Source: Hermodice carunculata
Lineage: Eukaryota; Annelida; Polychaeta; Eunicida; Amphinomidae
Length of the DNA stretch: 64,000 nt
Direction: 5' to 3'
Assembly (NCBI GenBank): GCA_964020975.1
Contig: OZ026616.1
Coordinates: 83,576,268-83,640,267, forward strand
Positions 37,520 to 49,879 of this stretch are shown piece after piece. Made by a program: the position numbers and the translations under genes. The stretch's first letter is position 1. Every line of letters starts with the position of its first letter. Under the pieces are notes generated by a model. It was not told the DNA's origin. It worked only from the letters and a program-made list of their open reading frames with translations, and did not search any database.

Positions 37520-37927
37520 CTGAAAGTAGACAGATAGATAGATAGATGAAGAAATCGCATATGTACAAGCACATTGTAGTTCTTAAAAAGCAATTCTGGT
37601 TTTTATTACCAATCACTGGATCAGGCAAACGTGACTTTCACATGTGATCAGTTATATACATTAAGCCTGTACATTACTCGGTGAAGAGGTCCTGTTGATC
37701 CAATTCACTGATGACTCTCAATTTTCAGACCATATGTCCCAGCACAAACAATTTGTTAAATGATATCTAGCCCAAGAACATATGGCTTCATGTTGACATG
37801 TGAGTGAGTTTCAAAGAGAAAAGCCCTGAATCCTTCTTCAAAATATCCAAAAATTATTCCCCACCCCATCACCAGATTTTTACTGTTTGGTTAAAAAGCA
37901 GATGACCTTTCCTGAAGTTTAGAATAA

Positions 37928-40900
37928 ACAAGAGGGCTGTGTGGACAGCCCGTCCTCAGCTGACCTTAACATTCAACTTATATTAAGTCCAACTTTAGTC
38001 TAGGGGATGAGGAATAAGGAGAGGAAGTAAAAAAAAGTTTCCATTGCAATCCCGTTGACTTACATGGTGATCAATACATATAATACATACAAGGAATACA
38101 CACATTTTAACTGACAGGTACCAAAATTGAAAAAAATAATAATAATACTAATAAAATTAACAAGAGGGCTGTGTGAACAGCCCATGCTCAGCTGACCTAG
38201 ATATTCATCACACTTGCAGCTCTGTGAACTTGGGATAGGATCAGGGTCACCCATGTACTGAGTAAGTCTGACCTTTTTAGAAGAACACTAACTATGCAAC
38301 ATCAAGGTCCTAGTTCAAGTAGTTCTCAAGTTAAAGTGAAGAGTAAAATTCATGTATGTTGCACTGTGACCCCAGAAACGAGGTCAAGGTCACTCATGTA
38401 CTGTCTAAGCATGAACTACACAGAGAAACATTAACATGTGCGACATCAAGGTCCTAACTCAAAAGAGATCTCAAGTTATCAAGTGAACAGTAAATAATTC
38501 GTGTGGGTTGTCTTGTAACCTTGGGAATGAGGTCAAGGTCGAAACACCACTGAAGCATGACCATTTGCAAAAAATAGGCAGACATTTATAAAAGGTACAT
38601 CCCCCCTACAAAGTTTGGCACAAATCTGGCCAAAATTATTTAAGTTATAACCATTACAAGAAATTCCTATGTTAAACTTTTCTATTAAAACTTTTTTAAA
38701 GATTTTTGTAAGAAATCATTAACAAGAGGGCTGTGTGAACAGCCCATGCTCAGCTGATCTTGACATTCATCACACTTGCAGCCCCATGAACTTGGGAAAG
38801 GATCAAAGTTACCCATGTTCTGAGTAAGTCTGACCTTTATAGAAGAACATTAACATGTGCAACATCAAGGTTCAAGTAGTAGTTCTCAAGTTACAATGAA
38901 GAGTAAAATTCATGTATGTTTCACTGTGATCCCAGAAATGAGGTCAAGGTCATTCATGTACTGTCTAAGCATGACCTTCATTCAGAAACATTAACATGTG
39001 CAGCATCACGGTACTAACTCAAAACAGATCTCAAGTTATCAAGTTAACAGTAAATTCCGTGTCAGTTGTCCTGTGAATTAGGATTAGAATGCCCATTGAC
39101 TTACATAGTAATCAACAGGAAAGCCACATTGACTGATAAGTACCCGAATTGAAAAAAATCCTTAAAAATCAGGAATCTAAAGCAGTGCCACCTAGTAAAC
39201 AACTTTGTTTGTCCCTTCCACAAGAACATATCCATCACATTTCAGCTTAATCTGAGTGATGGTTCTGACAACAAGTGAAAAATAGCAAAACCACACAAAC
39301 ATTCATTAAAAAAAAAAAAAAAAAAAAACAGCACCACCTGGTGAACAAATTGGGAACTAGGTGTCCCTGGGAGTGTGTATGTATCATATCAAAGCAATTG
39401 GGTGAGCAGTTTCAGAAGAGAAGAGTTTTTAAGGTTTGCCCCAAAAAAGAACCAAACACAAGATATGTTTGTAAAACATAGATGCCCCCCTCCCTCGCTA
39501 CCCTTGCCCTCGCTACCCTATTGATAGTGGTAGAAGGGGCACTCGTGACCTTACAAAATTAGTGAAGGTTGATCATACATCAATGTCACATATCTTTATA
39601 CTTTAACCTAGCCCTCAAAAAACGACTAAAAACCTGGGCAATATAAAAGTTATAGCTGAAAAATTAGTCATCATGTAGAAACCATATTCAGCAAAGTGGC
39701 TTTATGACCTTGGAAATTATGGCAAGGTCACTCATTTTCACTTGACCATCTTCAGTTATTGTGCAAAAACAAAAAAGGAAGTCTACTGTCTGTGTGTGAC
39801 CCTCAAAACTGGGTCAAGGTCGCCCATCTACAAACCCAAACTAGCCCTTATAGGCAACCATAAAGCTGTGCAATATAAAAGTGCTACCTCTAAAATGCAA
39901 GCTATCATGCAGAAACAGTATTCAACCAAATGGCTCGGTGACCTTTGAAATTAGGTCAAGGTCACCCATCTTCAAACTTGATCTAGACCTGAATACGGAT
40001 AATTATCCAGTGGAATATAAAAGTCCTAGTTTAAAAACCTATTCAGTTATCATGTGGAAACCAAAGTTAACTCAGGTACCAACGTGACCTTGGAAATTAA
40101 ATCAAGGTCAGCAAACTTTAAGCTTCTTCTAGCCCTTAGCAAGAACTATAGACCTGTAAAGTATCCCAGTCCTAACTTAAAAACTTCTTGCATTATTGTG
40201 CAGAAACCACAGGAAGCATGAAACCATATTCAGAAAAGTGGCTCTGTGACCTTTAAAATGAGGTCAAGGTCATCAATCTTCAAACTTCGCCTAGCCCTTA
40301 ATATGGACTATAATCCTGTGTAATATAAAGTCCTAGCTTAAAAACCTCTTCAGTTATTGTGCAAAAACCAAAGTTAACTTAGGTACCACTGTGACCTTGA
40401 AAATTAGGTCAAGGTCACCCATCTTCAAACTTTGCCTAGCTTTTGATTAGAATGATACACCTGTACAGTATCAAAGTCCTAGCTCAAATACTTCTTGAGT
40501 TATTGTGCAGAAACCACAGGAATTCTACAATCTCTCTGTGACCCTGAAAACTGGGTCAAGGTCACCCATCTTCAAAATCAATCTAGCCCTTACAGAGAAC
40601 CATAAAGCTGTGCAATATAAAAGTTCTAGCTCCAAGGTATAAGTTATCATGCAGAAAGCATGAAACCATATTCAGTAAAGTGGCTCTGTGACCTTTAAAA
40701 TGAGGTCAAGGTCATCCATCTTCAAACTTCGCCTAGCCCCAAATTTGGACTATTATCCTGTACAATATAAAAGTCCTAGCCTAAAAACCTCTTCAGTTAT
40801 TGAGTGGAAACCAAAGTTGACTCAGGTACCACTGTGACCTTGGAAATTAGGTCAAGGTCACCCATCTTCAAACTTTGCCTAGCTTTTGACTAGAATAATA

Positions 40901-42470
40901 CACCTATACAGTATCAAAGTCCTAGCTCAAAAACTTCTTGAGTTATTGTGCGGAAACCACAGTCTACCGACCGACCGACAGACCGACCGACCGACATGTG
41001 CAACACTATATGCCCCACCTTCTTCGAAGGGGGGCATAAAAATCATAAAAAATCCATAAAATCAATTGAGCGCAGCCACTTGAACAGTTTTGGTAGAGAT
41101 TCACCCAAGGCACATCCCCAACAAGTTGGAAGTAAATCTGGCCGAAATTACCTAAGTTATTACCAGTACAAGAAATTCCCATGTTACACTTTTCAATTAA
41201 AACTTTTGTCAAGATTTTTGAAAAAAAAAAAATCATAAAAAATCCAAACTTCATTGGAACATGACCATTGGAACAAATCAGGAAAAACCCACCCAAGGTA
41301 CATCCCCACCAAGTTTGAAGTAAATCTGGATGATGGTTTTTGAGAAGAAGTCGAAAATGTAAATTAACATTAGAATGCCCATTGACTTGCATGTTAATCA
41401 ATAAGGAAAGGTGCATTTACTGAAAAGTAGCTGAACTGAAAAAATCGTTAAATATCAGGAATCTGCAGCAACTTTGTTTGACCCTTCCACACTGAACATA
41501 TCCACCATGTTTAAGCTTAATCTGAGTGACGGTTATGGCGAAGAAGTCAAGAATAGCTATACGCAAGAAAAAAAAAATCATAAAAAATTAGAAAAAATTT
41601 GCAGGGCCACCTGGTGAACAAATTAAGAACAAGGAGTCCCTAGGTTTTTTCCTGTGTGATATCAAAGCAATTGGGTAAGCGGTTTCGGAGAAGCAGATTT
41701 TTTAAGCTTTGTTCAAAAAAAGAACAAAAAAATTAATTAAAAATCCAAAAATGACTGGACCATGACCATTTGAACAAACCTGGTAGAAACCTACCCAAGG
41801 TACATTGCCACCAAGTTTGAAGTTAATCTGGTTGACGGTTTTGGAGAAGAAGTCGAAAATGTATATTAGCTTTAGAATGCTCATTGACTTCCATAGTAAT
41901 CAATAGGAAAGTTGCATTGACTGATAAGTACCCGAATTGAAAAAATCTTTACAAAATCAGGAATATGCAGCATTCCCACATAGTGAACAACTTTGTTTGA
42001 CCCTTCTACAGGGAACATATCCACCATGTTTCAGCTGAATCTGAGTGACGGTTCTGGAGAAGTCGAAAATAGCTATAAAACACAAAAATTCATAAAAAGT
42101 TAGAAAAAGTTGCAGCACCACCTGGTGAACAAGTTAAGAATTAAGAGTCCCAGGGAGTGTTCCTGTGTGACATCAAAGCAATTGGGTGAGCAGTTTCAGA
42201 GAAGAAGATTTTTTTTAAGATTTGCCCAAAAAAGAACAAAAAAAATCATTAAAACTAAAAAAAATCACTGGACTGTGACCACTTGAACAAACTTGGTAGA
42301 CACCCACCCAAGGCACATCCCCACCAAGTTTGAAGTGGATCTGGCTGAAGGTTTTGGAGAAGAAGTCGAAAATGTGAACTGTTGATGGACAACGGATAGA
42401 TGGATGGACGATGGGCAGAGAACCATAAGATAAGCTCAGCTGACTGACAAGTCAGCTGAGCTAAAAATTG
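37928..42470. repeat. Composite repeat with hairpin ends, about 4.5 kb
   Basis: The 5' motif AACAAGAGGGCTGTGTG with an ACAGCCC partner (7-bp stem, GTGA loop) occurs three times, at 37928, 38159 and 38721. The 3' end at 42433-42462 is a perfect 13-bp hairpin built on AGCTCAGCTGACT with loop GACA, then AAAA. Between them, units of about 500 bp repeat landmarks such as CACCTAGTGAACAACTTTGT, CAAAGCAATTGGGTGAGC and GAAGTCGAAAATG. A 1.56-kb ATGCCCCCC-ended element is nested at 39482-41037. No protein is encoded. Confidence 0.75.
39482..41037. mobile_element. ATGCCCCCC-ended element carrying a tandem array
   Basis: Starts ATGCCCCCC and ends GGGGGGCAT after CTTCTTCGAA, so the ends are inverted. Inside, about nine units of 145-150 bp (near 39710 to 40835) each begin GTGACCTTGGAAATTAGGTC then AAGGTCACCCATCTTCAAAC. 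Before the right end is a GACCGACC stretch. It interrupts the surrounding composite between GCCCCAAAAAAGAACC-like and AAAAATCATAAAAAATCC-like text that is contiguous in sister units near 42230. Confidence 0.75.
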
Positions 42471-42635
42471 AATGGAGGCAAAACCCTATACAGTGACATC
42501 AGTGAGCATACATTGTACCTGCCACTCATAAGTCATACGTTCCAGCCACAGAGACATGAGTGTTTACCAAGAACAAACTACCAGCATTGAGTGTTGTGGC
42601 TCGATGTTTCATACCATTCCTAGTCTTGACATACA

Positions 42636-42822
42636 CAGTAGTCTTTCTTTTGAGAGGCTAATTACTCCATTGAGAGACCACCTGCCTTTTAAGTCCACAT
42701 TTATTATGTCCCTGCTTGTGTCTTTTTTGTGTAATTTGACCTCTCTTGAAAGACCACCTGCTATACAGGACCATTTTTTGGACCTTCCCTAGGGGTGGTC
42801 TCTCAAAAGAGGGACCACTGTA
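42636..42822 (+). mobile_element. GACCACC short inverted-terminal element, copy 3
   Basis: Begins CAGTAGTC, contains GAGAGACCACCTGCC and GAAAGACCACCTGCTA, and ends GGGACCACTGTA. It is the most diverged of the four copies. Confidence 0.65.
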
Positions 42823-43324
42823 ACAGGGACATTTTTCCATCAGTGAAACAACAAAAGAAATCACAAACTTCATACTGATGTGGAAAATAGCATCCCTGTG
42901 GCTGAACCTTACATTCTGAGCAAGGGAAGAGAATGCATGAACCCTACAACATTAATTCACATGAATGTCTGCGTGTATGTCTACGCATCACTTGGGGATC
43001 ACCTGGGGATTTTGGATGTGTATGTAGGTGATGCCTAAACTAAATTTAATTTGGAATGGCTGCAAGTGTTAACTCTGTCTTTTGTCAAGTCTTCTAAAGC
43101 AGTCAGTCTTTGTCAAGATGGAAGATCAGTGGATTATAACAGCTTCTTTTGGGTTCACCTGCTGAGCTTATCAAAAGTACAGGCCTTCTGACAGTGATGG
43201 GATAATCTGAGAATCGATATTGATAACCGCTTTTTGTTGGTTTTGGATTCTCTTCGCTAATGCTAATGGGAAGGAAATGCACGAATAACCAAACATATAT
43301 AGAGCTAGATAACTCCTGAAATTG

Positions 43325-43648
43325 TCCCGTTTGGTCATGGCATAAATAGAAAGCTGCACGTGTCTTGATTGGTCATGGGATATATAGACAGCTGACTACG
43401 TGTCTCAATTGCCCAGGAGGTAATATAAACAGACAGCTGTACGTGTCCTGATTGGTTATAGACAGCTGTACATGTCCTGATTGGTTACGGGGTAAATAGA
43501 CAGCTGTACATGTCCTGATTGGTTATGGGGTAAATAGACAGCTGTACATGTCCTGATTGGTTATGGGGTAAATAGACAGCTGTACATGTCCTGATTGGTC
43601 ATGGGGCAAATAGACAGCTGTACACAAACATGTCCTGGCTGGTCATGC
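43325..43648. repeat. 38-bp minisatellite with ATTGG and CAGCTG in each unit
   Basis: About eight units of the form ACAGCTGTACATGTCCTGAT, TGGTTATGGGGTAAATAG. The last four full units are nearly identical and the outer ones degenerate. Each unit carries an inverted CCAAT box and an E-box-like CAGCTG. Confidence 0.9.
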
Positions 43649-43659
43649 ATCCTTGATCT

Positions 43660-46640
43660 AATATTTTTGTGTAAGGTGAAAGTCAATCTGTTTGTTATAC
43701 TGTTGAATTTACCTTGTACAGTTAACAGAAGCCCAACTGCACATTGCTAATAATCGGTTTAGAAATAACTTGATTTTAAAGCATTGTTGCACGTATAGCT
43801 GGTACATTCTACAAAATGACAGAGTTAGCTACCATGGATAGCTTGTTCTATGTAAGTGGATTGAGTAACCTACAGTCTGTAACACTGTCCCTGCAGTATT
43901 TTTTGTTCTTTTTTACTGATATGTAATTTTTTTCTGGATATATCACTGCACAATGTACATGTATGTGTATTGAGCAATGAGTCTGCAACAAAATCTGCCT
44001 GTTTTTCTGTCAGTTCTTATTTATACATGTTCATGTATATGATAAATCCAATATCATGATTGTGAGTGTCTTTGGGAGGCTTGCACTCCACCAGCATGAG
44101 TTCCTTAGGTTTAAGCCATGCACTCTTACCATGTATGCAAATCTCAGAGTGAATTTCCACATTCATACATGTAACTACATGCATGCTCCAGGGATTTGTC
44201 CAAGGAGCAGTACTCCTCTGCATGCCTGCTCATTAACTCATTCCATACTATGGCAACAGGCCTTGGTCAGTGGTTCTGGCACTGCCTGGCAAGTCATGCT
44301 GCAGCTGCCCTTGACTTGCCAGGCAGTTCCAGAACCACTGACTTAAGACTATACACATGTTGGGACTTGAACAAAAGCTCTTCTATGGAAAAATCTAAAT
44401 GTGCAATTGTAGTCTTAAACTAGGTAAATATACAGAAAAATCAGGGACTGGTATGGAATGAGTTATTCATGTAATGGTCCCCTGTATCTGTGCTCCTCAC
44501 ACGATTAGTTCCTATATCCATGAGCATTCTGGAGGGTTGAAGTCTTTAAACCACTATAGCATTCTTGAAGGGTTAACTTCCGTCTTTATTTGTGCTCCAG
44601 GGTCATCGATTCCCCATACGCATGAACACTCTTCTGGCATACTTTCAATTTCTATTGAATACTCCTTGGCAGTTAGACCTCCTATCTTCAGGAGTTTTCC
44701 CCTAGTGGTGATCCCTCTACTGAGCACAGATAAATGTTCTATCCTCTTGAGTGTTTCCTGGGATTAACTGCCCATTTATATTAATTCTTTAGGGGTAAAT
44801 CCCTGATCTTCATGAGTGCACCTAAGGGGCTGATCCCCCAGCTTTATGAGTGCTCTACATGTAGGTCTCATGAGTTCATTTAAAATTCTAGAAGAGGTTT
44901 CTCAGGGGTTATTCTGCATCCACATTACATTTCCGAGCTTGATCCTCTGACCCATGGGTCTTATTCTATGTGGGCTCTGACCATAGTGAAGAGCCTGGTA
45001 CACTGATCTGTCTGGAGACACCTGAGGCCTCAATGGAGAGCTACATAAGCGGATGATTTCTCTAATAGAAGTGCTTTGCCTGCAGGTATACATGTCCATA
45101 CACTGCACACCTGACTGTGGCTTCTGCCTCATTTTATTGCTTTGTCTTTGTCAATACTCATTCAAATCAAATGTTTTCACTCCAGTGTACAAAAATATCT
45201 TTTATTTATGGCATGACAAGATTTACAGCAGACCAATATAGACTAATCAATCATTAAGTCACAAAGATTTATCATCGTATGATGGGGATTCATCATTATC
45301 TGTGTACAGGTGCCACCTGGTGACCCTGTCATTCATCTGGTTGCAGCTAACTGTCTCTCCCAATTGACACTGCTAGAGTTTCCCTCCTTTTCAGTCTGTT
45401 AAATAAGCATCAGAGTCTGTGACATGATCGTTACCGTGATTTATTGATGCCACCTTAATCCTCTCCTGTTTACATGTACATCCCTTAAAATGGCAACAGA
45501 ATTAGTTCAATTGCATTTTATGGAAGAAATTAGGAAAATTCTTTTGATGGGGAGGTCAATCATATCTTGAGCTGTCAAAAGTCATTCAAAGCATCCTTAA
45601 AAACTCAACAAGATAGAGGACTTTCATGTGGCTTGAGTTCAGGTGTCTGTGACCTTCTTTTGACCATACCTCTCTGGCATTTTTAGTAAGAAGTAGTGCA
45701 ATACTTGAACCTATGCTTGGGGCTGAGAAAGGGTGAAATATCCCATAGCTTAAAGCAAAACTATATTGACTGCTGAAAAAATGTTTTTGGGCAAAGAGGT
45801 GAGTCAAATCTAAATGCCTACAGTCCCTGTGGACCAATAAAAGGCTCGACCATGAACTTGAGGGAAATTCCACTTGTCATATTCTCTGCTTTCATGCAGG
45901 ATGAGAATGATTCTTCTAATGATGCCAGCCCTAAGAGACTGAGGCCACAAGTACAAAGGTGCATGCTCAATCCATGTTACTTTACTTGTGTACAGACCCA
46001 TCTGCCTTTTTTGAGGCAGTAGCAGTCCCCCAAGACTGAGGCTACGTGTACAGTAATGCCTGGCTGTACCCGTACCCTGCCATATACAGGCGAACATATA
46101 ACCACTGACTGGCTGCTTTGCTATGGCCCACTGGTGGTTTTCCTCATTTTTCTGCTCATCATGAGAGTCAGTCTGTCTTGCCAAACCTTTATCCTTGGCC
46201 ACAGAGACAATACTCATCATGACAGAGACTGCTGTATCAAAGATACAGATACAGATTCTTTATTATGCATTTATGCCCTCAATGGGCCAACACTTACATT
46301 TAACAAAATTTCTGTCATTGGGAAGCATGTACATGTACATACTGAGGTCTCACATAGACAACTAGTGCTGCTAGTAAGTGAATTGCCTTTTGGATTCAAT
46401 TCTGACTCATGTCATCACACAAAAATAAGGAGGAAAACAGCAATTATTTTCATGGACAAAAAAAAAAAAAAAAACTAGAACAGGCTGATTTTCCAACAGA
46501 AAATCAAATGTGTTCCCGTGCACCCATACTATTGTCACCCTTATTTTTATAAAGACGCATACTGATTCCAATGATCTACAGATATAGTGAAGGTACACTC
46601 TTTATTGACATTTCAAAATGTCGATTTTTGATGAAATGCC
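43660..46640. other. No gene recognised; one strong hairpin
   Basis: AT-rich with loosely repeated text around 44470-44880 (CATGAGCATTCT, TCATGAGTGC, TTTATGAGTGCTC at irregular spacing). The open frames at 45586-46478 were examined and not recognised. Sarcoglycan N-terminal exons were sought here and not found. Confidence 0.4.
44266..44342. repeat. 31-bp hairpin, one mismatch, 15-nt loop
   Basis: Left arm 44266-44296 (GTCAGTGGTTCTGGCACTGC, CTGGCAAGTCA) pairs with 44312-44342 except at one position. The loop is TGCTGCAGCTGCCCT. The size is like a primary microRNA stem, but a small foldback element would look the same. Confidence 0.9.
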
Positions 46641-48545
46641 CACGTGACCTTAAAAAATAGGTCAAGGTCATACATTTGCAGTTACAAGCAAGGTCTTACA
46701 AACGTCTTACATAGAAACATAATCACACAAAATGTCAACCTCTTTAAGTCAAATCTTTCACAAGTGCATCTGCAACAATTTTTAAAAAGTGGCCATGTGA
46801 CCTTGAAAATAGGTCAAGGTCACCCATCTACGATCCCAACCTAGTTCATATTATGGTATATGATCATGCAAAATTTCAACCTCTTAAGTTAAATCCTTGC
46901 AGAGTTATTGCATCCGCCTCAATTTTACATGACATGCCCATGTGACCTTGAAAAATAGGTCAAGGTCACACAGCTGCAGTTACAACCAAAGTCTTACAAA
47001 AATCTTACATAGCAACATAATGACACAAAATATCAACCTCCTTCAGTCAAATCTTTCTTGAGTGCATCAGCAATGATTTTTACAAGTGGCCATGTCACCT
47101 TGAAAATACATCAAGGTCACCCATCTATAATCCTAACCTAGTTCCTATTATGGTACATAATCATGCAAAATTTCAACCTCTTAAGTCAAATCCTTGCAGA
47201 GTTATTGCGTCCGCGTCAATTTTACATGACATGCCCATGTGACCTTGAAAAATAAGTCAAGGTCACCCATCTCCAATCCCAACCTAGTTCATATTATGGT
47301 ACATAATCACGCAAAATTTCAACCTCTTAAGTCAAATCCTTTCAGAGTTATTGCGTCTGCGTCAATTTTATATGACATGCCTACGTGACCTTGAAAAATA
47401 GGTCAAGGTCATACATCTGCAGTTACAACCAAAGTCTTACAAAAATCTAACATAGAAACATAATCACACAGAATATCAACCTCCTTCAGTCAAATCTTTC
47501 TCGAGTGCATCTGCAATGATTTTTACAAGTGGCCATGTGACCTTGAAATAGGTCAAGGTCATCTATCTACAATCCTAACCTAGTTCATATTATGGTATAT
47601 AATCATGCAAATTTCAACCTCTTAAGTCAAATCCTTGCAGAGTTATTGCATCCGTGTCAATTTTACATGACATGCCCATGTGACCTTGAAAAATAGGTCA
47701 AGGTCATACATCTGCAGTTACAAGCAAAGTCTTACAAAAATCTTACATAGCAACATAATCACACAAAATATCAACCTCTTTAAGTCAAATCTTTCTTGAG
47801 TGCATCAGCATGTGATTTTTACAAGTGGCCATGTGACCTTGAAAATACATCAAGGTCACCCATCTACAATCTTAACCTAGTTCATATTATGGTAAATAAT
47901 CTTGCAAAATTTCAACATCTTAAGTCAAATCCTTGCAGAGTTATTGCGTCCACATCAATTTTACATGACATGCCCATGTGACCTTGAAAAATAGGTCAAG
48001 GTCACCCATCCCCAATCCAACCTGGTTCATATTATGGCACACAATCATGCAAAATTTCAACCTCTTAAGTCATATCCTTGCAGAGTTATTGCGTTGGCGT
48101 CAACTTTACATGACATGCCCACGTGACCTTGAAAAATAGGTCAAGGTCATACATCTGCAGTTACAACCAAAGTCTTACAAAAATCTTACATAGAAACATA
48201 ATCACGCAGAACATCAACCTCTTTAAGTCAAATCTTTCTTGAGTGCATCTGCAATGATTTTTACAAGTGGCCATGTCACCTTGAAAATAGGCCAAGGTCA
48301 CCCATCTACAATCCCAACCTAGTTCTTATTATGGTTCATAATCATGCAAAATTTCAACCTCTTAGGTCAAATTCTTGCGGAGTTATTGCGTTCGCGTCAA
48401 TTTTACATGACATGCCCATGTGACCTTGAAAATATGTCAAGGTCAGCCATCTGCAATCCCAAGCAAGGTTTTATATAGGAACATCTTCACAAAAAATTTT
48501 AACTTCCCAAGTCGAATATTTCTCGAGTTATCGCATTTGAAACGC
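46640..48545 (+). repeat. 147-bp-period tandem array, 13 units
   Basis: Units begin near 46646, 46798, 46941, 47094, 47240, 47386, 47537, 47680, 47835, 47978, 48124, 48274 and 48420 with GTGACCTTGAAAAATAGGTC, AAGGTCA. Two main types exist: A continues TCTGCAGTTACAACCAAAGT and ends ACAAGTGGCCAT. B continues CATCTACAATCCCAACCTAG and ends ACATGACATGCCCA. The order is A B A B B2 A B A B B2 A B C, i.e. a five-unit block repeated. Confidence 0.9.
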
Positions 48546-48560
48546 ACACAACAATGTGTT

Positions 48561-48606
48561 GAAGAAGAAGAAGAAGAAGAAGAAGAAGAAGAAGAAGAAG
48601 AAGAAG

Positions 48607-48650
<44 letters not shown>
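48561..48650. repeat. Compound trinucleotide repeat (GAA)16(CAA)14
   Basis: Sixteen GAA units pass directly into fourteen CAA units at the 3' edge of the 147-bp array, followed by a hairpin-like ATGTCCCCCCGTTGCACGAG then GAGACAT. Confidence 0.97.
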
Positions 48651-48728
48651 GCGGAAGAAACGGAACCAAAAACAATATGTCCCCCCGTTGCACGAGGAGA
48701 CATGATAAACAAAACACACACACACATG

Positions 48729-49180
48729 TTCTCATAAGATAATGACCTAGCACAATAGCAGTGACTTTCATGACAAAATATGTACATATATGTCCTCACA
48801 AGACAATAAAGAAATAGCAATAGCAGCAATTGTCATGACCAAGATGCAGATATCTCCTCACAAGATACTACGGATATACACTGTAGAAATAGCAGTACAT
48901 GTAATTGTCATGACCATGCAAGAAACAGCTAGGCATGTACTCACAAGACAATAAAGAGATAGCAATAGCAGTAATTGCCATCACCAGGAAGCAGATATGT
49001 CCTTACAAGACAATAAGGAGATAGCAATAGGAGTAATTACCATGACCAAGGAGCAGATATGTCCTCAAAAGACAATAAAGGGATAGCAATAGCAGTAATT
49101 TTTATGACCAAAAAACAAATATATCTTCACAAGACAACAGGGAGATATTAAAATAGCTGTGATTTTCATGGCCAAAATTC
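48729..49180. repeat. 62-bp minisatellite, about seven units
   Basis: Units read CTCACAAGACAATAAAGAGA, TAGCAATAGCAGTAATTGTC, ATGACCAAGGAGCAGATATGT with substitutions and one longer unit. Confidence 0.9.
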
Positions 49181-49219
49181 AGAGATTAATCCGCAGAATT
49201 ATTATGAATAAATTAAGAA

Positions 49220-49870
49220 ACAAGTCATTATCATTGGACCACATGTATCATGGCCTCATTACCACTGAAAAAACATATTATGGTCTCGTTATCCTTGGAC
49301 CATGTGTGTACTCCTTACCATTGGACTACATGCATGTACTATTGGATCACATGTTCCATGAGCTTATTACCAGTGGAACACATGTGTCGTGTCCTTATTA
49401 CCATTGGATCCCATATGCCATGAGCTTATTACAAGTGGAGCACATGTATATGTACATGTGCATGTGTCATGCCCTCATTAACATTGGATCACATGTTCCA
49501 TGAGCTTATTAACAGTGGAACACATGTGTCATGCCCTCATTACCATTGGATCACATATGCTGTGAGCTTATTACGAGTGGAGCACATGTACATGTACATG
49601 TACATGTGTCATGGCCTCATTAACATTGGATCACATGTTCCATGAGCTTATTACCAGTGGAACACATGTGTCATGCCCTCATTACCATTGGATCACATAT
49701 GCCATGAGCTTATTACGAGTGGAGCACATGTACATGTACATGTGTCTTGGCCTCACTAACATTGGATCATGTGTCATGAGCTTCTTACCATTGGACTACA
49801 TGTGCCATGACAACCTTACCACAGGACACCATGTGCCAAGGCCTCATTACCTTCATGTTATCATGCTAAG
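49220..49870. repeat. Minisatellite of 31-bp half-units in blocks of about 140 bp
   Basis: Half-units alternate CATTGGATCACATGTTCCAT, GAGCTTATTAC and AGTGGAACACATGTGTCATG, CCCTCATTAC. A larger block containing GTGGAGCACATGTACATG recurs near 49436, 49580 and 49718. Open frames across it are repeat products. Confidence 0.9.
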
Positions 49871-49879
49871 GTAAACGGC

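Noticed and set aside
37928-42470. Helitron interpretation of the hairpin followed by CTAA at the 3' end
   Set aside because: The hairpin lies directly against CTAA instead of 10-12 nt before it, the start is not TC, and no Rep/helicase is seen.
46056-46478. 140-codon plus-strand open frame and its minus-strand partner at 45810-46220
   Set aside because: No recognisable motif on either strand. Both run through non-conserved, repeat-adjacent sequence.
49159-49874. Histidine-rich repeated open frames
   Set aside because: They are translations of a 31-bp minisatellite.
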